Source of the DNA: Zarea fungicola
Taxonomy: Eukaryota; Ascomycota; Sordariomycetes; Hypocreales; Cordycipitaceae
Reading direction: 5' to 3'
DNA length: 64,000 nt
NCBI GenBank assembly: GCA_900169235.1
Contig: FWCC01000062.1
Span: 62,001-126,000 of the forward strand
Shown: one piece after another, positions 23,001-34,676 of the stretch
Layout of the letters: each line of letters starts with the position of its first letter
Numbering within the stretch: the first letter of the stretch is position 1
Translations under genes and position numbers: made by a program
Notes under the pieces: model-generated
Databases searched by the model: none
What the model was told of the DNA's origin: nothing
Seen by the model: only the letters and a program-made list of their open reading frames with translations

Positions 23001-23658
23001 CGTGCCTCTACGTGAGGAAATGGTACCAAAGTCTCGTACTGAATACTTGCAAGAACTTGGGAATAGAATTTATTCTCTCGTCAAACTAAAAAGCCTAAAA
23101 GCACAAGGTTTGATCTACGACTTATACGCGACGCGCGACACGAAAAACGCACCAAGAAACAGCGCATTGAATAGGAATAAAACATAAAAAACTACGGACA
23201 CTCTAAACAATAGAATGACCGGACATAAAAAACTTAATTGATACTAGGCCAACAAATAGCTGCTCCACGTTGCTGCAAAGTTGGGGTAGCTCCATCCCGG
23301 GACGCCTACCAAGTACGTACCCTTGTCGCACCCATCACACGACAAAAAGTATTAATACCTGCCCATGCAGCCGCATTTTGATCCAGACCTTTTCTTGTAC
23401 CACACCAGTCTTTTCTGGGATTGAGACTCTTGCATCTTTATCCTTCTCTTGCCCGGTTCTGGTCCCCTGGGCATTTAGACCTTGAAGTGCCTTGTCGAAG
23501 ATTCATCTGCCCAAGCCTGTCGCCCATCCTACTTGGCTGCAGCTACAAGTCTCACAAAACCCCCGCGTCATCTACTACAGCGGTTTGTGAGCCAAAAGAG
23601 AGTATCCTGTGCTATACTTTCCAAAAGTTGCAGATAATCCCCCTCCGGACTCAACATC

Positions 23659-25372
23659 ATGACTACTCCTGTGGCTGCTACTGCTCCTGTCAGCGTCAAT
23701 GAGCCTGCTGACGACCTGGCCAAGGGCATTATCCCCACCATCAGACAGTCGATCAAGGATCTCTTCATCTGGAAGCAGCGTGTTGTTGTGAGCAACGCTT
23801 ACGGCGAGACGCGTTGTGAGTGGCAGGAGCCCGACAAGTTCAAGAACCCCATCAGTCTCTTTGCCCAGCTCTCCGCCAAGGCATGGCTCTTTTTCATCGT
23901 TGGCTTCCTCGCCTGGACCGCTGATGCCTTTGATTTCCATGCCCTCTCCATTCAGACCGTCAAGCTCTCCAAGTACTATGGCCGCTCCAAGTCTGACATT
24001 ACCGCCGCCATCACCCTGACCCTCCTCCTGCGATCCGTCGGCGCCGCCTTTTTTGGCCTGGCTGGTGACAAATGGGGACGCAAGTGGCCCATGGTCTTCA
24101 ACATGCTTATCCTGGGCCTCCTTCAGATTGCCACCATTTACTCGAAAAAGTTCACACACTTCCTGGCTGTTCGCAGTCTTTTCGGCCTCTTCATGGGAGG
24201 AGTCTACGGCAACGCCGTTGCCATGGCGCTTGAGCAATGCCCGTAAGTCATATTTTTACTGCTCCTGATTTTGCATCGGCATTTTATATCACACGGTAGT
24301 ACTGACGTCAATATTGCAGATCCAATGCGCGTGGTCTCATGTCCGGAATTCTGCAGCAAGGTTACTCTTTCGGTTACGTCTTGGCTGCATGCGCCAACCT
24401 TGGCGTTGGCGGCGCCACCAACACTTGGAAGACACTCTTCTGGATCGGAGGTATGATCTCTTGGCATCACGTCGCCACGCCCTACAGCTGCAAAAAAACA
24501 GCATTCGCGGACAACAGTACTAACAAAGTGCAATAGCCGGTCTCTCCATCGGTGTCGGTTTCATCCGCATGTTGTTCCCCGAATCCCAACAGTTTATCGA
24601 GGCGAGAAAGTTGGGCAAGAAGGCATCCTCTCCCGGTGCTTTCTGGCGCGAAACCAAGATCATGCTCAGCAACGAGTGGAAGATGTGCATTTACTGCATC
24701 CTCCTCATGACCTGGTTCAACTTTTACTCGCACACCTCGCAAGACTCCTACACCACTTTCATGCTTACCCAGAAGGAGCTCAAGAACGACGGTGCTTCCC
24801 GTGCCTCGATCATGATGAAGGTCGGCGCCTGTGTTGGCGGCACCATCATTGGCTACGTCAGCCAGTTCGTTGGCCGTCGCCGCACCATCATCGTCGCCGC
24901 CCTCATGTCCGCCCTTCTCATCCCTGCCTGGATCCTCCCCCAGGGTGAAGCCTCACTCAGTGCTTCGGGCTTCTTCATGCAGTTCTTCGTCCAGGGTGCC
25001 TGGGGTGTCATTCCCATCCACCTCAACGAGCTGTCGCCCCCAGCCTACCGCTCCACCTTCCCCGGTGTCACATACCAGATTGGTAACATGATTTCCTCGC
25101 CCTCGGCGCAGATTGTCAATGAAATCTCGGAGAGGACCTTTGTCACCCTCAAGAACGGCCACAAGGTCGAAGCTTACGGCCCCGTCATGGGTGTCGCCAC
25201 CGCCATCATTGCGATGGGCATCGTCGTCACCACCATGATTGGCCCCGAGAAGCGTGGTCGCGCCTTTGAGAATGCCGTTGCTGGCGTAGAGACTGCTGCC
25301 AACGAGAAGATTACCGGCGACATGGATGATGAGGAGAAGAGCACTGTCGAGATGACTGAGCAGAAGAAGTAA
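23659..25372 (+). CDS. MFS monocarboxylate/proton symporter, JEN1 family
   Basis: Three exons (23659..24242, 24320..24450, 24537..25372; introns 77 and 86 bp, the second with branch site TACTAAC) give 516 residues. The JEN signature NFYSHTSQDSYTT starts at Asn300. Other marks are GFLAWTADAFDFHALS in the first transmembrane helix, the MFS loop GDKWGRKWP and GRRRTI in the second half. The acidic C-terminus (GDMDDEEKSTVEMTE) is cytosolic. It should import lactate, pyruvate or similar carboxylates across the plasma membrane. Family members are glucose-repressed in yeasts; the unusually long upstream spacer fits complex control but no site was proved. Filamentous fungi often carry several paralogs, so I give no symbol. 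Confidence 0.92.
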
Positions 25373-26130
25373 TTAATTTTCCTTTTCTCATGAACAATTT
25401 TTTGTTTTTTCTCTTGGTTCGGCTTGTTTGGGTTGAAATTGCGGCACTAGGAAATCCCTCGCTGCGCTGGTTTTGAAACAGAAAAATACCATTTATTTAT
25501 TATTCAACATGGATTGTTTGACGAACTACACCAGTGGCTACATTCGTGCTTTTGTGTTTTGTCGGAAACAGGCGGACTAGTAGCATTCATTCCGTAAAGG
25601 ATTAGGATTTTGGGACGACTGAGACGCATTATATATATGCAGAATGGAAATAGCAATAAAACGCTGATTGTATCTAGAAGAAAACATTGCAAATTGTCCC
25701 TCTGAAGTAAAACTGAGAAATGTTACTGCTGGGATTGCTCCCTCATCCTTATCTACTCATCCGGATCCAGACACAGCCACAAAAAAGGTGGCAGAGGGTA
25801 TTTGACAACTTCAGCGGATTTTTTCAGACTGACTACGTTCCCTTGAGTATCTTGAATCACTGAGTGGACAAAAATAATGCTTTTCAATCCTGGCTGTTGC
25901 TCAACTTCTTGTGGTGTAGTAGGAATTCTGGACATTGTACGGTAAATGACAAGTAGTTACATGGCTTGATATAGATCCTTGGCCACTTTGGTTCTAAGTG
26001 AAGTACAAAGTAGCACATTATTCTCAAGACTTGTGGCCAAGTTGAAAAAGGAAAATTCTCGTCGCAGCCTTGCTAGTTCTTCTAGATATAAGAAAAGCCC
26101 CCATGGTACAGGTCCACAATGGAAGCTAGA
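25373..26130. other. Convergent intergenic region
   Basis: 760 bp between the 3' ends of the transporter and a secreted protein gene. A 60-codon minus-strand ORF at 25753-25935 is the only one with protein-like composition, and it has no support. Confidence 0.45.
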
Positions 26131-26682
26131 TCAGTTTGTCGTTTCCACAGAAGGCGTACTGCCTACCCCGGCGGCTGTATCATGAACCTGCTGGAAGAGG
26201 CTGGTCGCCTCGCTTGTCGTATCCTTGACCGTGCCCACAATCTGCTTGAGGAGGTTGCCTGCCGTGCTTTTCACGCCTTGGATGGCGTCAATGGTGCCCA
26301 CGACGAAGTGGCGCGAATCCGCGTCGCCATGCTCAGCCTTGAACACGTAGAACTCGAAGAGCTTCTTGAGAAAGCCGGGTAAATGGTTGAGGATGGACTT
26401 CAGCGGCTCGGGCACTTCGCCAACCGGGGTCGAATCGAGAATGGTGGCACCATCGGGGAGCTTTTCGCCCGTCAGGAGAGCGAGGAAATCGGGGCTCATT
26501 TCCCTGAACTTGGCCGCGACGGTGCTGTTCATGACAGCGGCGCCAGCAGTTGGCGCGGGGCGAAGGACGCTTGTGAGTGTAGTTGCGGTCGAGTTGGAGG
26601 AAACCGCAGTAGTTGGGACGTCTTCTGGAGCGACCGATGCTACCGCCAGGGCGAAGACGGCTGACAAGGCGAGGAACTTCAT
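26131..26682 (-). CDS. Secreted protein of unknown function
   Basis: Intronless, 183 residues. It begins with a classic signal peptide (MKFLALSAVFALAVASVA) and continues with a Ser/Thr/Val-rich stretch bearing two N-glycosylation sequons (NST twice, residues about 30-55). A helical region follows with LLTGEKLPDGATILD and ILNHLPGFLKKLFEF. No cysteine is present after the leader and no domain is recognised. A TATAAAT on the minus strand at 26766-26772 lies about 84 bp upstream and supports expression. It is divergent from GTR1, but there is no sign that the two are related. It could be an extracellular or wall-associated protein specific to a narrow fungal group. Confidence 0.7.
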   Translation of the reverse strand: MKFLALSAVFALAVASVAPEDVPTTAVSSNSTATTLTSVLRPAPTAGAAVMNSTVAAKFREMSPDFLALLTGEKLPDGATILDSTPVGEVPEPLKSILNHLPGFLKKLFEFYVFKAEHGDADSRHFVVGTIDAIQGVKSTAGNLLKQIVGTVKDTTSEATSLFQQVHDTAAGVGSTPSVETTN

Positions 26683-27609
26683 GATGAGTTACTGCTCTAT
26701 GGGCTACAGATGGTTGTCGTGTACAGGTGAACCAAGGACAGTTGGAGGAACTCGGGGAGCTGCCAATTTATACCTTGAAGAAAAGTATCTCATTTATTTA
26801 TCCGCAACGAGAGAGATTTGCCGGATACCTACGCGGCGCGTCGAAAATGGCGGCGATTGTATCAGCTCCGACATATCTTGTGGCTTCCCGTGTCTTACCA
26901 TCTGCCGAAGCAGAGAGCCCAGATCCCACGCTTCGAGCACTGTAGATATTTCATTGCCAAATTCATACTACCGCGGAAGGCGACGGAATTTGAGCAATAG
27001 CAATCACAAAGACATTCACAGAATTGGAAGCAGTGGGTGGAAGGGCGGCGAGTACAGCTCGCGATTGGCCCACGGCTGTCTCATCAGTGGAGCGTGTAAA
27101 TGGTGAGGAATCCTAAAATCGAAGTTAAAGCCATCATCCAGCCTCCCAGAGGACAAGTCAAAGTAGTATTTGACACGAGACATGGTCCCTTGGTGCAGAA
27201 ACATTCCTGACCTGCGAGTCAAGCTGTGGGTGGGGAAGTCTGAGGGGGATTGGAAAAGTAGTTCCAACTGCCGGACATTTCTCATTTGGATGGGTATAGA
27301 ATTGCAGATTGGAGAATTTGGCCGATTTTAATTCGCATAAGCAGAACGGCAAATCAGTCAAGATGATGCCGACCAGGTGTGACGATGACGATTGGAGCTG
27401 AGCTGGTGGGACAGCTCTGGAAGCTAATCGGGACCTACCCCACCTGCTTCATCTCCAACACCCTCCTCTAGCCAGCCTCAACAGCTTTCAGCATAGCTAG
27501 CCATTAAACCCATCCCAGCATCGACAAATTGCTACCCAGAACGGACAGTCTAGAATAACTCTGCATAATCCAGTCTCCGAAGCGAAAACAAGACGGTCGC
27601 TTGCCCGGC
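26683..27609. other. Divergent intergenic region, secreted protein / GTR1
   Basis: 930 bp with a minus-strand TATAAAT at 26766-26772. No further gene or repeat recognised. Confidence 0.5.
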
Positions 27610-28818
27610 ATGGCGCCCAAGACAGATGGCAAGGCCACCGACACCGCGGCCGCGGCCGAGCCTCGCTTGGAGGTTAAGAAGCCCAAGAAGAAGAAGGTGC
27701 TGCTGATGGGCAAGTCGGGGTCTGGAAAGTCGAGCATGAGAAGCATCATCTTCAGCAACTATATCGCGCGCGACACGCGGAGACTGTGAGTTAGTCTGCC
27801 ATGGAGGATGGAGGGGGCAGACTGATTCGCAATTCACTGTCAACGCCTCCTCCTCCTCCTCCTCCTCCCCCTTGTCGGTTGACAAAGTCAGCTCGGACGT
27901 TCTTGTTTGCTAATCTCCCTTCATTCTTATTTTATTAGGGGCGCCACAATCGACATTGACCTCTCCCACGTCAAGTTTCTCGGCAACCTCACCCTCAACC
28001 TCTGGGACTGCGGCGGCCAGGAGGCCTTCATGGAAAACTACCTCTCCCAGCAGCGCGTGCACGTCTTCTCCAACGTCGGCGTGCTCATCTACGTCTTCGA
28101 CATTGAGTCACGCGACGTCGACCGCGACCTCGCCACCTACGTCTCCATCCTCTCCGCCCTGCTGCAGTACTCGCCCGGCGCCAAGATCTACATCCTCGTG
28201 CACAAGATGGACCTTGTCGTGCCGGCCTCGCGCGAGGCCGTCTACGACGACCGCGTCCGCATCGTCCGCCAGCGCTCCCTCGAGTACGTCCACTCCATCA
28301 ACGGCGACCCCCACAAGATTGACATCACGCCCTTTGCCACGTCCATCTGGGACCAGAGCCTGTACAAGGCCTGGGCGAGCATCATCCACGACCTCGTCCC
28401 CAACCTCGCCATCATCGAGCGCAACCTCGCCAACCTCGGCGTCGCCATCGAGGCCGAGGAGATCCTGCTCTTCGAGCGCACCTCGTTCCTGGCCGTCTCG
28501 TCGTGGACCTCCAAGGAGGCGACGCGCAATCCGACCGAGGACCGCCTCGAGCGCATGTCCAACATCATGAAGCACTTCAAGCAGAGCATCTCGCGCTTCA
28601 CGGGCACGCCCCGCAACGCCGAGCAGTTTACCCGCATGGAGCACAAGGCCGGCACCCGCTTCAGCCTGTTTATCCTCAAGTTTACGACAAACACATATCT
28701 CATGGTGGTGCTGCCGCCCGGCGAGGGCCGCTTCAACTCGGCCATGCTCAATTGCCAGATTGCGATTGAGCACTTTAAATTCCTGGATGCTCCTGGTGGC
28801 CTACCGCTGTCGGTGTAA
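27610..28818 (+). CDS. GTR1: Rag-family GTPase GTR1/RagA
   Basis: Two exons, 27610..27785 and 27939..28818, with a 153-bp intron (GTGAGT donor, TTATTAG acceptor); 351 residues. The P-loop GKSGSGKS is at residues 34-41, switch II is the DCGGQEAF motif, and the base-recognition motif is HKMDLV. The C-terminal roadblock-like half starts after residue 180. GTR1 pairs with GTR2 on the vacuole, tethers to the EGO/Ragulator complex and signals amino acid sufficiency to TORC1. A basic KKPKKKK stretch just before the P-loop is typical of the fungal proteins. Codon use is strongly GC-ended (C at third positions), giving long shadow ORFs on both strands. Confidence 0.93.
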
Positions 28819-29125
28819 CGGTTGTGGCAATTGTCGGGAGCATGTTACAGAGACGAACGCAATTTTGTATTTCATATAAATTTACTGCTCGAATTTCTTT
28901 ACAGCTGGCGTTGGGGACTAGGCAACGGATACCATTCATAGCAAAATACCATTACATCATTACTAGATGAACATGTAATCAAAGTCATGACCTCTTTTTT
29001 GTTTTCTTTGTTCTTGTCTATCAAGTGTTCTCGTAAGGATTCAGGGCTAGGTAGGGGTGTACGTGAATCTCTCATGCCCTCATCTAAGCTAGGCACCTTT
29101 TATTTCTGTGCCCCTGCCAATCTAT
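28819..29125. other. Convergent spacer, GTR1 / SHP1
   Basis: About 300 bp of AT-rich 3' sequence between two convergent genes. Nothing else seen. Confidence 0.5.
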
Positions 29126-30508
29126 CTATTTCCACTTGACAACTGCCGTGCCGCCCTTTTTAAATTCACTCATTTCGCCAATGACTAGACTCTTGTCTGT
29201 GTGCTCCTTGCTAGGAAACGTGGTCGCTAGTACCCACGGACGGGACTGCGTCCCTGGCGATGCTCTGCTGATAAAGTCATAGACATCTCCGATTGTGTTG
29301 GTCGTGTTGAATCGTGCCGGCAGTCTCGTGCCGTCAGCAAGCTGTAGCCGAATGGTGACGGTGGGCTGCGAGGCATCGATATCGGGGATGGCGCTGCTGG
29401 GCGCCGCCGCACTGCCACCAGTGGCCGCTGAGACGCCGGCCACAGTGGGTGCAGCTGCTGGCGCACCGGGGACAGGGCTTCCGAGACGCTGGCCCTCGCC
29501 CCCAAAAGGTCTATATTTGCGTGGGAGCGGCTTGTACGGAGTATCGTGCTGCTCGAGCTTCACATCGACAGCCTGGTCATGCTGCACATTCATAAGGTGC
29601 AGGGGTGCACGGCCGGAGCGAATCATTTGCAGATCCATCTGGTTGGCGGGGTCATCGAAGCGTCGCAGGTCACCGTCATCGATACTGAAGCCGTCCTGCC
29701 AAATGTGTAGTACACGCTCGATTGGTTCGCCGACCGTTCGTCGGACTGGTCCGCTGGGATCCGGGATGCTTCGGCTCTCAACGCCGTCGCCACCAAGCGT
29801 CACTCCTGTGCCTCGAAACTGCTGTGGTTTACTCGTTTCGGCGTCTGAATCAGCCCGACCAGCGTTTCTGAAGAGCATTTCGTCAGCGGCCGTCTTCCAT
29901 TAAGCCATCAAGCTGCTTTGCCTCAACAAACGGTCTTGTACTTACTCTCTCGCCTTGGCCAGAATGTCGCTGATAATCTTTCTCGAGCCACCTCCTCCTT
30001 GGTCGGGATCTTGCACGGCAAGGCCCGATTTCTCGCCACCGGCGAACAGATTGCCACGGTTGCCGTTGTCATCGTCGGAAGAGTAATCCTCATCATCGTC
30101 ATGGTCATCGTGCGCGTTCTGAGCATTGGACGGACCGCCACCGAGCGATCCCAGAGTAGCAAGGCCCTTGCGCTTTGGTTGTGCGGTCGCCCGTGAAGAT
30201 CGGGATTTGGACTGCGGTGCAGGGCGTCCATCGAGCGTCCGAGGACCACTGTAGTTGGCAGGTGCGCCATCCTTGCCTTGAAGTTGATGCTTGTAGAACT
30301 CGTTTGTGGCATCCATGATTTCCCATCCGTTCTCCGCTAGATACTGCATTGCCTAGTAATCTGCACGTCAGCTTGCTGGCTGGCCTCATTTGGAACGACG
30401 CGAGCGTGAGGCGGGGATCCTCCGGCCGCAACTGCATACCTGTTCAGGCTCTGCACCAGTGATTTCGCAAAACTCGCTAATGAGTTCATCTTTGTCGGTA
30501 TCTGCCAT
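29126..30508 (-). CDS. SHP1: UBA-SEP-UBX Cdc48/p97 cofactor (SHP1/p47)
   Basis: Three exons, complement of 30440..30508, 29946..30352 and 29126..29867, with introns of 87 and 78 bp; 405 residues. The first exon gives MADTDKDELISEFCEITGAE, the start of a UBA-like domain that continues into exon 2 (MQYLAENGWEIMDATNEFY). A Gly/Asp-rich linker is followed by the SEP domain at about residues 208-273 (VLHIWQDGFSIDDGDLRRF) and a C-terminal UBX domain at about 326-405 with the FPSKEHTDKSLV loop that contacts Cdc48. It recruits ubiquitinated substrates to the Cdc48 ATPase and regulates phosphatase PP1 and membrane fusion. The small first exon was found by extending past the obvious ORF. Confidence 0.93.
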
Positions 30509-31313
30509 TTTGAGCTACTTGTTCAGTGCAAGAAACAACTGATAATCTAAGGGCAAGATTCGTTTGAGAGGCGAATGGTGTGGATGTGGCAGGCGAGCTT
30601 AGCTGGAACCAGCTTCCAAGCATCGTAGCCAGGCACCGCCCGCCTTTCGTCATGGCCTTTGCCTGGAGGCTGAAGCAAAGCCTATCATTAGCGCTCCACT
30701 CCCCTGTAATGCCGCTGTGGCGGCACTACAGACAGCGACTACCCCGCCACAGCGCACCACGGCACTAGCCTCATGTGGCACAAGACATGGTTAACCAACA
30801 AAAAACAGCAGAAATGAACATCTTGCTAACGACACAGCTTGGTACGGCAATCAATAATTAATGATTATTCCCGGCATCTTGGGACTCGATTAGACCCATG
30901 TAGTTTCGGCTCACGAGATCACCTCTTATCCAAGGTGGAATTGGCCCACGCAAAAGCCAGAGCGTTTCGAGTCCACGCACGGCTATGAAGTCGACATCAA
31001 AAAGACAAAAATACGTTTTGGAAAAGTCCTATCATGCCATAAAAATTCCAACTCGGCAACGCTTGATAATATATGACCAGTGTAACGTTTCTGGTGCGCA
31101 ACTGTATACGCTGGGGCAGTTGGCTGACTCGTCGAGCTGACAAATGATTGCTCCTAAACTATACTCATACACTACCCGACACAGAAGCCTCATCACAACA
31201 TCATCCCGCCCACGCAGTGACACAGATATCGAGATTTCATCTCGAACGAGGCCAAACCAAACCAATTGATTCCCTCAAGATATGCCTCCAGCACCGGTGA
31301 CAGAATTGCCGTG
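30509..31313. promoter_or_regulatory. Bidirectional promoter with 11-bp inverted repeat
   Basis: 805 bp between SHP1 (-) and a transcription-factor-domain gene (+). It contains an exact inverted repeat: arms CGCTGTGGCGG at 30713-30723 and CCGCCACAGCG at 30744-30754, spacer 20 bp, about 205 bp upstream of the SHP1 start. It may be a paired regulator site or a cruciform-forming repeat. Confidence 0.45.
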
Positions 31314-32835
31314 ATGAAGATCCGCTTCAAGGTGCAGGCTGCACCACCCACCAAACCAGCGCAAAAGCAACAGCCCCAACAGAGAGCAGGCCAACAGGCT
31401 GCAACGCTCCATTTTATAAATATCGATGAACCAGACCAGTTGAGAGAGCAGGCTACGCAGCGCAAGATTCGCCGCCATGTCATGAAAGATGTGAACCGCG
31501 CTAGAAAGAGGCTGGCCACTGAGCAGGGTATTGACCCGTACCAAATCGCTCTCTTCGCCGACGCACAGTATTGGGGCGACTTTGAGACTTGTCCCAACTT
31601 TGAGCGCGTCTTTCGGGCTATGGACTATGTCTCAGAAGGTCTGCTAAAGATTGTGTTTACCGACTCTGCGTTTATACTCTCGGATAGGGACTATGTTAAA
31701 TTTGCCGACGCGCGAGACAAACTGCCACTGGCCGAGGATGCTGCCATCAAGCAGATATCGCAGTATACAGACTCTGTCTCCTTAGTGCGCAGGTCAATCC
31801 ACCGCGATGCCAGCCGCTATGCCGTGATTGGAACCATCATTTGCCTATCATACATTGATGTATGTGGGATCTCGCTTTTTGCACTTTATGCGCATTCAAA
31901 CTGCTAACCCAGATAGCTACGGTGTGGTAAAATGGAAAAGTGGGATATGCATATGCAAGGTCTTCAGCAACTGCTCGAGTCTAGTGGCGGTGCGGATCAG
32001 CTCAATTCCTGTCCTGCCATTCAACTTCCATTGTTCATGTAAGACCGGCTGGTGAACATGCTCCTCACAAAGCTAATCAGTTTCACATAGTACCGATGTC
32101 CTGGGGTCTCTAATTAACGACAGTCGACCTCGGTTTCGACCCCCACCTTACCCTCCAGTTTTACCAGCGGGTTACAGACCTGCGTGCTACAAGCAACTGG
32201 TCATGCACACTCTTGGTACAGGGCCATCGCTAGATGACAGGATGTCGCTCGCGGCTGTGGAAACTTATTTACTATCTGCGTCTCAGCTTGCAATCTTGCT
32301 CAAGCAAATAAGTGGTCCTGCCGTCACGGTTCTAGACATGCTACACCCAGTTTCCACAATCGCGCATCATGTAATGTCACTGCCCGGACCGAGGCACAGC
32401 CAGGAGCATTGGAAAGACAACAATGCCACGAGGCACATCTCGCCCATCTGTGCGATTGCGGAGCTAGTGCGTTCATCCGTACTGACATTGGTGTCCATTG
32501 TCATTGCAACAACATCTGGTGATACTCACTACCTAACGAGGCAGCGAGATCGACCCGTTCGCTTCCTTTTCACGCAAACAGATGACGGTATCTGGGAAAG
32601 TTGCGGAGACCTCAGGCTGTGGGTGCTGGTCATCCAATCCTTGATAGAGAAAAGATCAGAGAGAAGCTGGTTCCTAGACGAGATTGCTCGCGTCATGTCA
32701 CTCATGTCGCTGACATCTTGGAGCCAGGTGGTGTCTGCTCTGCACAACGTGATATGGATTGAGAGAGTCGCCTTAAAGGAGATGGCGCGACTAAAGCTTG
32801 ATGTTGAAAGCCGCTTGACACCGTCGCCAGGATAG
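31314..32835 (+). CDS. Fungal transcription-factor-domain protein lacking a zinc cluster
   Basis: Three exons (31314..31859, 31917..32038, 32091..32835; introns 57 and 52 bp) give 470 residues. The N-terminal motif HFINIDEPDQ, followed by KIRRHVMKDVNRARKR, is typical of a large filamentous-fungal family annotated with the IPR021858 fungal transcription factor domain (often labelled tachykinin-like). The remainder is helical with the family's WDMHMQGLQQLLESSGG block in exon 2. There is no Zn2Cys6 cluster, so DNA binding is not evident. The exon 2 acceptor must be the second AG (after CCAGATAG), because the first creates a stop within six codons. It is divergent from SHP1. Role unknown. Confidence 0.8.
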
Positions 32836-33350
32836 ATTCTACGGCAAATTGATACTCATCAATTAACCAACCCTGCCATCTCCCATATTGGGGAGATTTA
32901 ATGCCTCAATATCCGGAGCCCCTTACGACATGGTCAAGGACAGATTGTCACGAGAGAGCCATATGTCAAAAATGGTAATGTGTGGCGCAGCCCACGTTAA
33001 AATAAGCTTGAACGTGAATGGAAAATGAATCTATCCGTTCGGACAGGACTCCACCGTTAAATCCGACGTGGAGATATGGCCAAGTCATGACGACGGGAAT
33101 CTGGCATGTGTGCGCACGGCTGAACCAGGTGTTAGTGCTAAGTGCAAGATTTGCGGCGCGCACTAACCTGCGACGGCGTGTAAGTCACTCTACGGCACCT
33201 ACGCGTTCCGTGACGGGATGACTCGGATTACCGAAGACCGACTTCAGAAAAAGATAAATAAGGGACTGAAGTTCAAAATGACGTTTTTTTTTTCTGACTT
33301 CAACCAATAACCATATACCTACGCATCAATTTGATCTCACAATATACATA
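32836..33350. other. Intergenic, promoter of the VOC protein gene
   Basis: 515 bp with an AT-rich stretch and T-run just before the ATG at 33351. No gene recognised. Confidence 0.5.
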
Positions 33351-33859
33351 ATGTTTGACCACGTTGGACTTTCTGTTCCCAAGGACAAGTTCCCCGCCGT
33401 CGTTGACTTTTATGCCGCCGCTCTTGCACCGCTTGGCTACGAACAGCTAATTTCCATGTTTGAGGGCCAATTGGTTGCCCTTGGGGATAAAACCAGCCCT
33501 GCGGATAATAAAGCGGATTTCTGGCTCGCGGGCATGTCTGAAACTGCCGTTGATAAGAACTATGCCCACTGGGCTTTTGTTGCTGATGGTGAGTTGTAAC
33601 AGCTTCTTGGTCGCATTATCGCGTGCCGTAAAAATATAAAAATATATATTTATTTTCTCTTCTGAAAATGTACTGACATCGTTGTTGTTTCATAGAGCGC
33701 GGCAAGGTTGATGCCTTTTATGCCAAGGCTTTAGAAACTGGAGGCAAGGACAATGGACCACCTGGTCTTCGCCCCAACTTTGGGCCCAACTACTACGCGG
33801 CTTTTGTGATTGACCCCATGGGCAATAATGTCGAAGTCGTTTGTCGCAAAGAGCAATAA
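33351..33859 (+). CDS. VOC/glyoxalase-fold small protein
   Basis: Two exons, 33351..33588 and 33696..33859, with a 107-bp intron (GTGAGT donor, CATAG acceptor); 133 residues. It opens with the metal-ligand-type strand MFDHVGLSVPK and ends with PNYYAAFVIDPMGNNVEVVC, the standard paired beta-alpha-beta-beta-beta modules of the vicinal-oxygen-chelate superfamily (glyoxalase I, bleomycin resistance, extradiol dioxygenase). The His4 and Glu near the C-terminus could be metal ligands, and AHWAF supplies another candidate His. Substrate is unknown. Similar single-module proteins are common and usually uncharacterised in ascomycetes. No pathway partner is adjacent. Confidence 0.85.
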
Positions 33860-34676
33860 CTTTCAGCACAAGAGCGAGCTAGGAAAATACAAATGCAAGA
33901 AAATCAAGGCAGATTCATGACTACCGCGACGTGCAGCCGTAGCTAACCCCGCTTGATTTCTCTGCAAACTTTGGTAACCGGCACAACTAGGTTCTTTTGT
34001 TGACATCCTTGTTCAGGCTATCAGAATGTAGGATTTGCCGCTAGAATCCTGCCTCGTGCAAATGACGTTGCGTAGAAATCGTGGGTCGAGCTTACAAGTG
34101 GTGGCAGCAGAGCTCACCACGCAGCAGAAAGAAGAACGGTAAGGGCAAATGAACGTAAAATTCTGTTCCTTATTCTTCTATAAAGGAAATAATTTAGCTA
34201 GGAATATCTACCTCTATTTATAGGCAAAGTCCTTTATTTATAAATTCTTTTTTTGGGTTGTTTATTTATACTTTTCTTATTATTCCTTCTTATCCTTTAT
34301 TCGGCAGTTATTCTTGGCTGGTAGTGGCGCGCACCCTCTTCCGCGACGAGACTGTGATGATGAGTTTTTCAAGCAAGAATGCCCAACTTGGCGGCTGGAC
34401 ACTACTAGATTCAGTAAGGCGCCCTTTTCATGCAGACGACTCGCCGCCGAGTCAATATGGAAAGCCTGAGTAGACACTCAAGACCACAGTCTAAAATGAC
34501 GCTACTCGGTTTGTGTAGCCCCAGAGCTACCAAACATGATGTGCTGCGCGGCGTCTTTCGTCAGGCAAATAAGAATTGGAGGCTGAATATCATCCCCGCA
34601 GCAGCATGCAGCCTGCGGTATGCATATGCAGGTATAAATCCCTGCACAATCGCTTCTTTTTCTCAGCTGCCACCGT
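33860..34676. other. AT-rich intergenic region before the GMC oxidase
   Basis: 820 bp. A strongly AT-rich block at about 34150-34310 may be an old insertion, but I see no terminal repeats. TATAAAT at 34633-34639, 38 bp before the GMC start, is a probable TATA box. Confidence 0.45.

Larger units (their letters stand above)
19577..23658. other. 4-kb intergenic region without recognised gene
   Basis: Upstream of the JEN1-type transporter. ORFs up to 263 codons occur (20407-21198, minus strand), but their translations look random, with no domain, no plausible introns and no codon preference. A TATA-like CTATAAATAAAG lies near 21230 ahead of a 71-codon ORF at 21265. Two small tandem duplications are listed separately. 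It could be a long regulatory region or hold a noncoding RNA; I cannot show either. Confidence 0.4.

Noticed and set aside
25753..25935. 60-codon minus-strand ORF with protein-like composition
   Set aside because: Too short, no recognisable domain, lies in a convergent 3' region.
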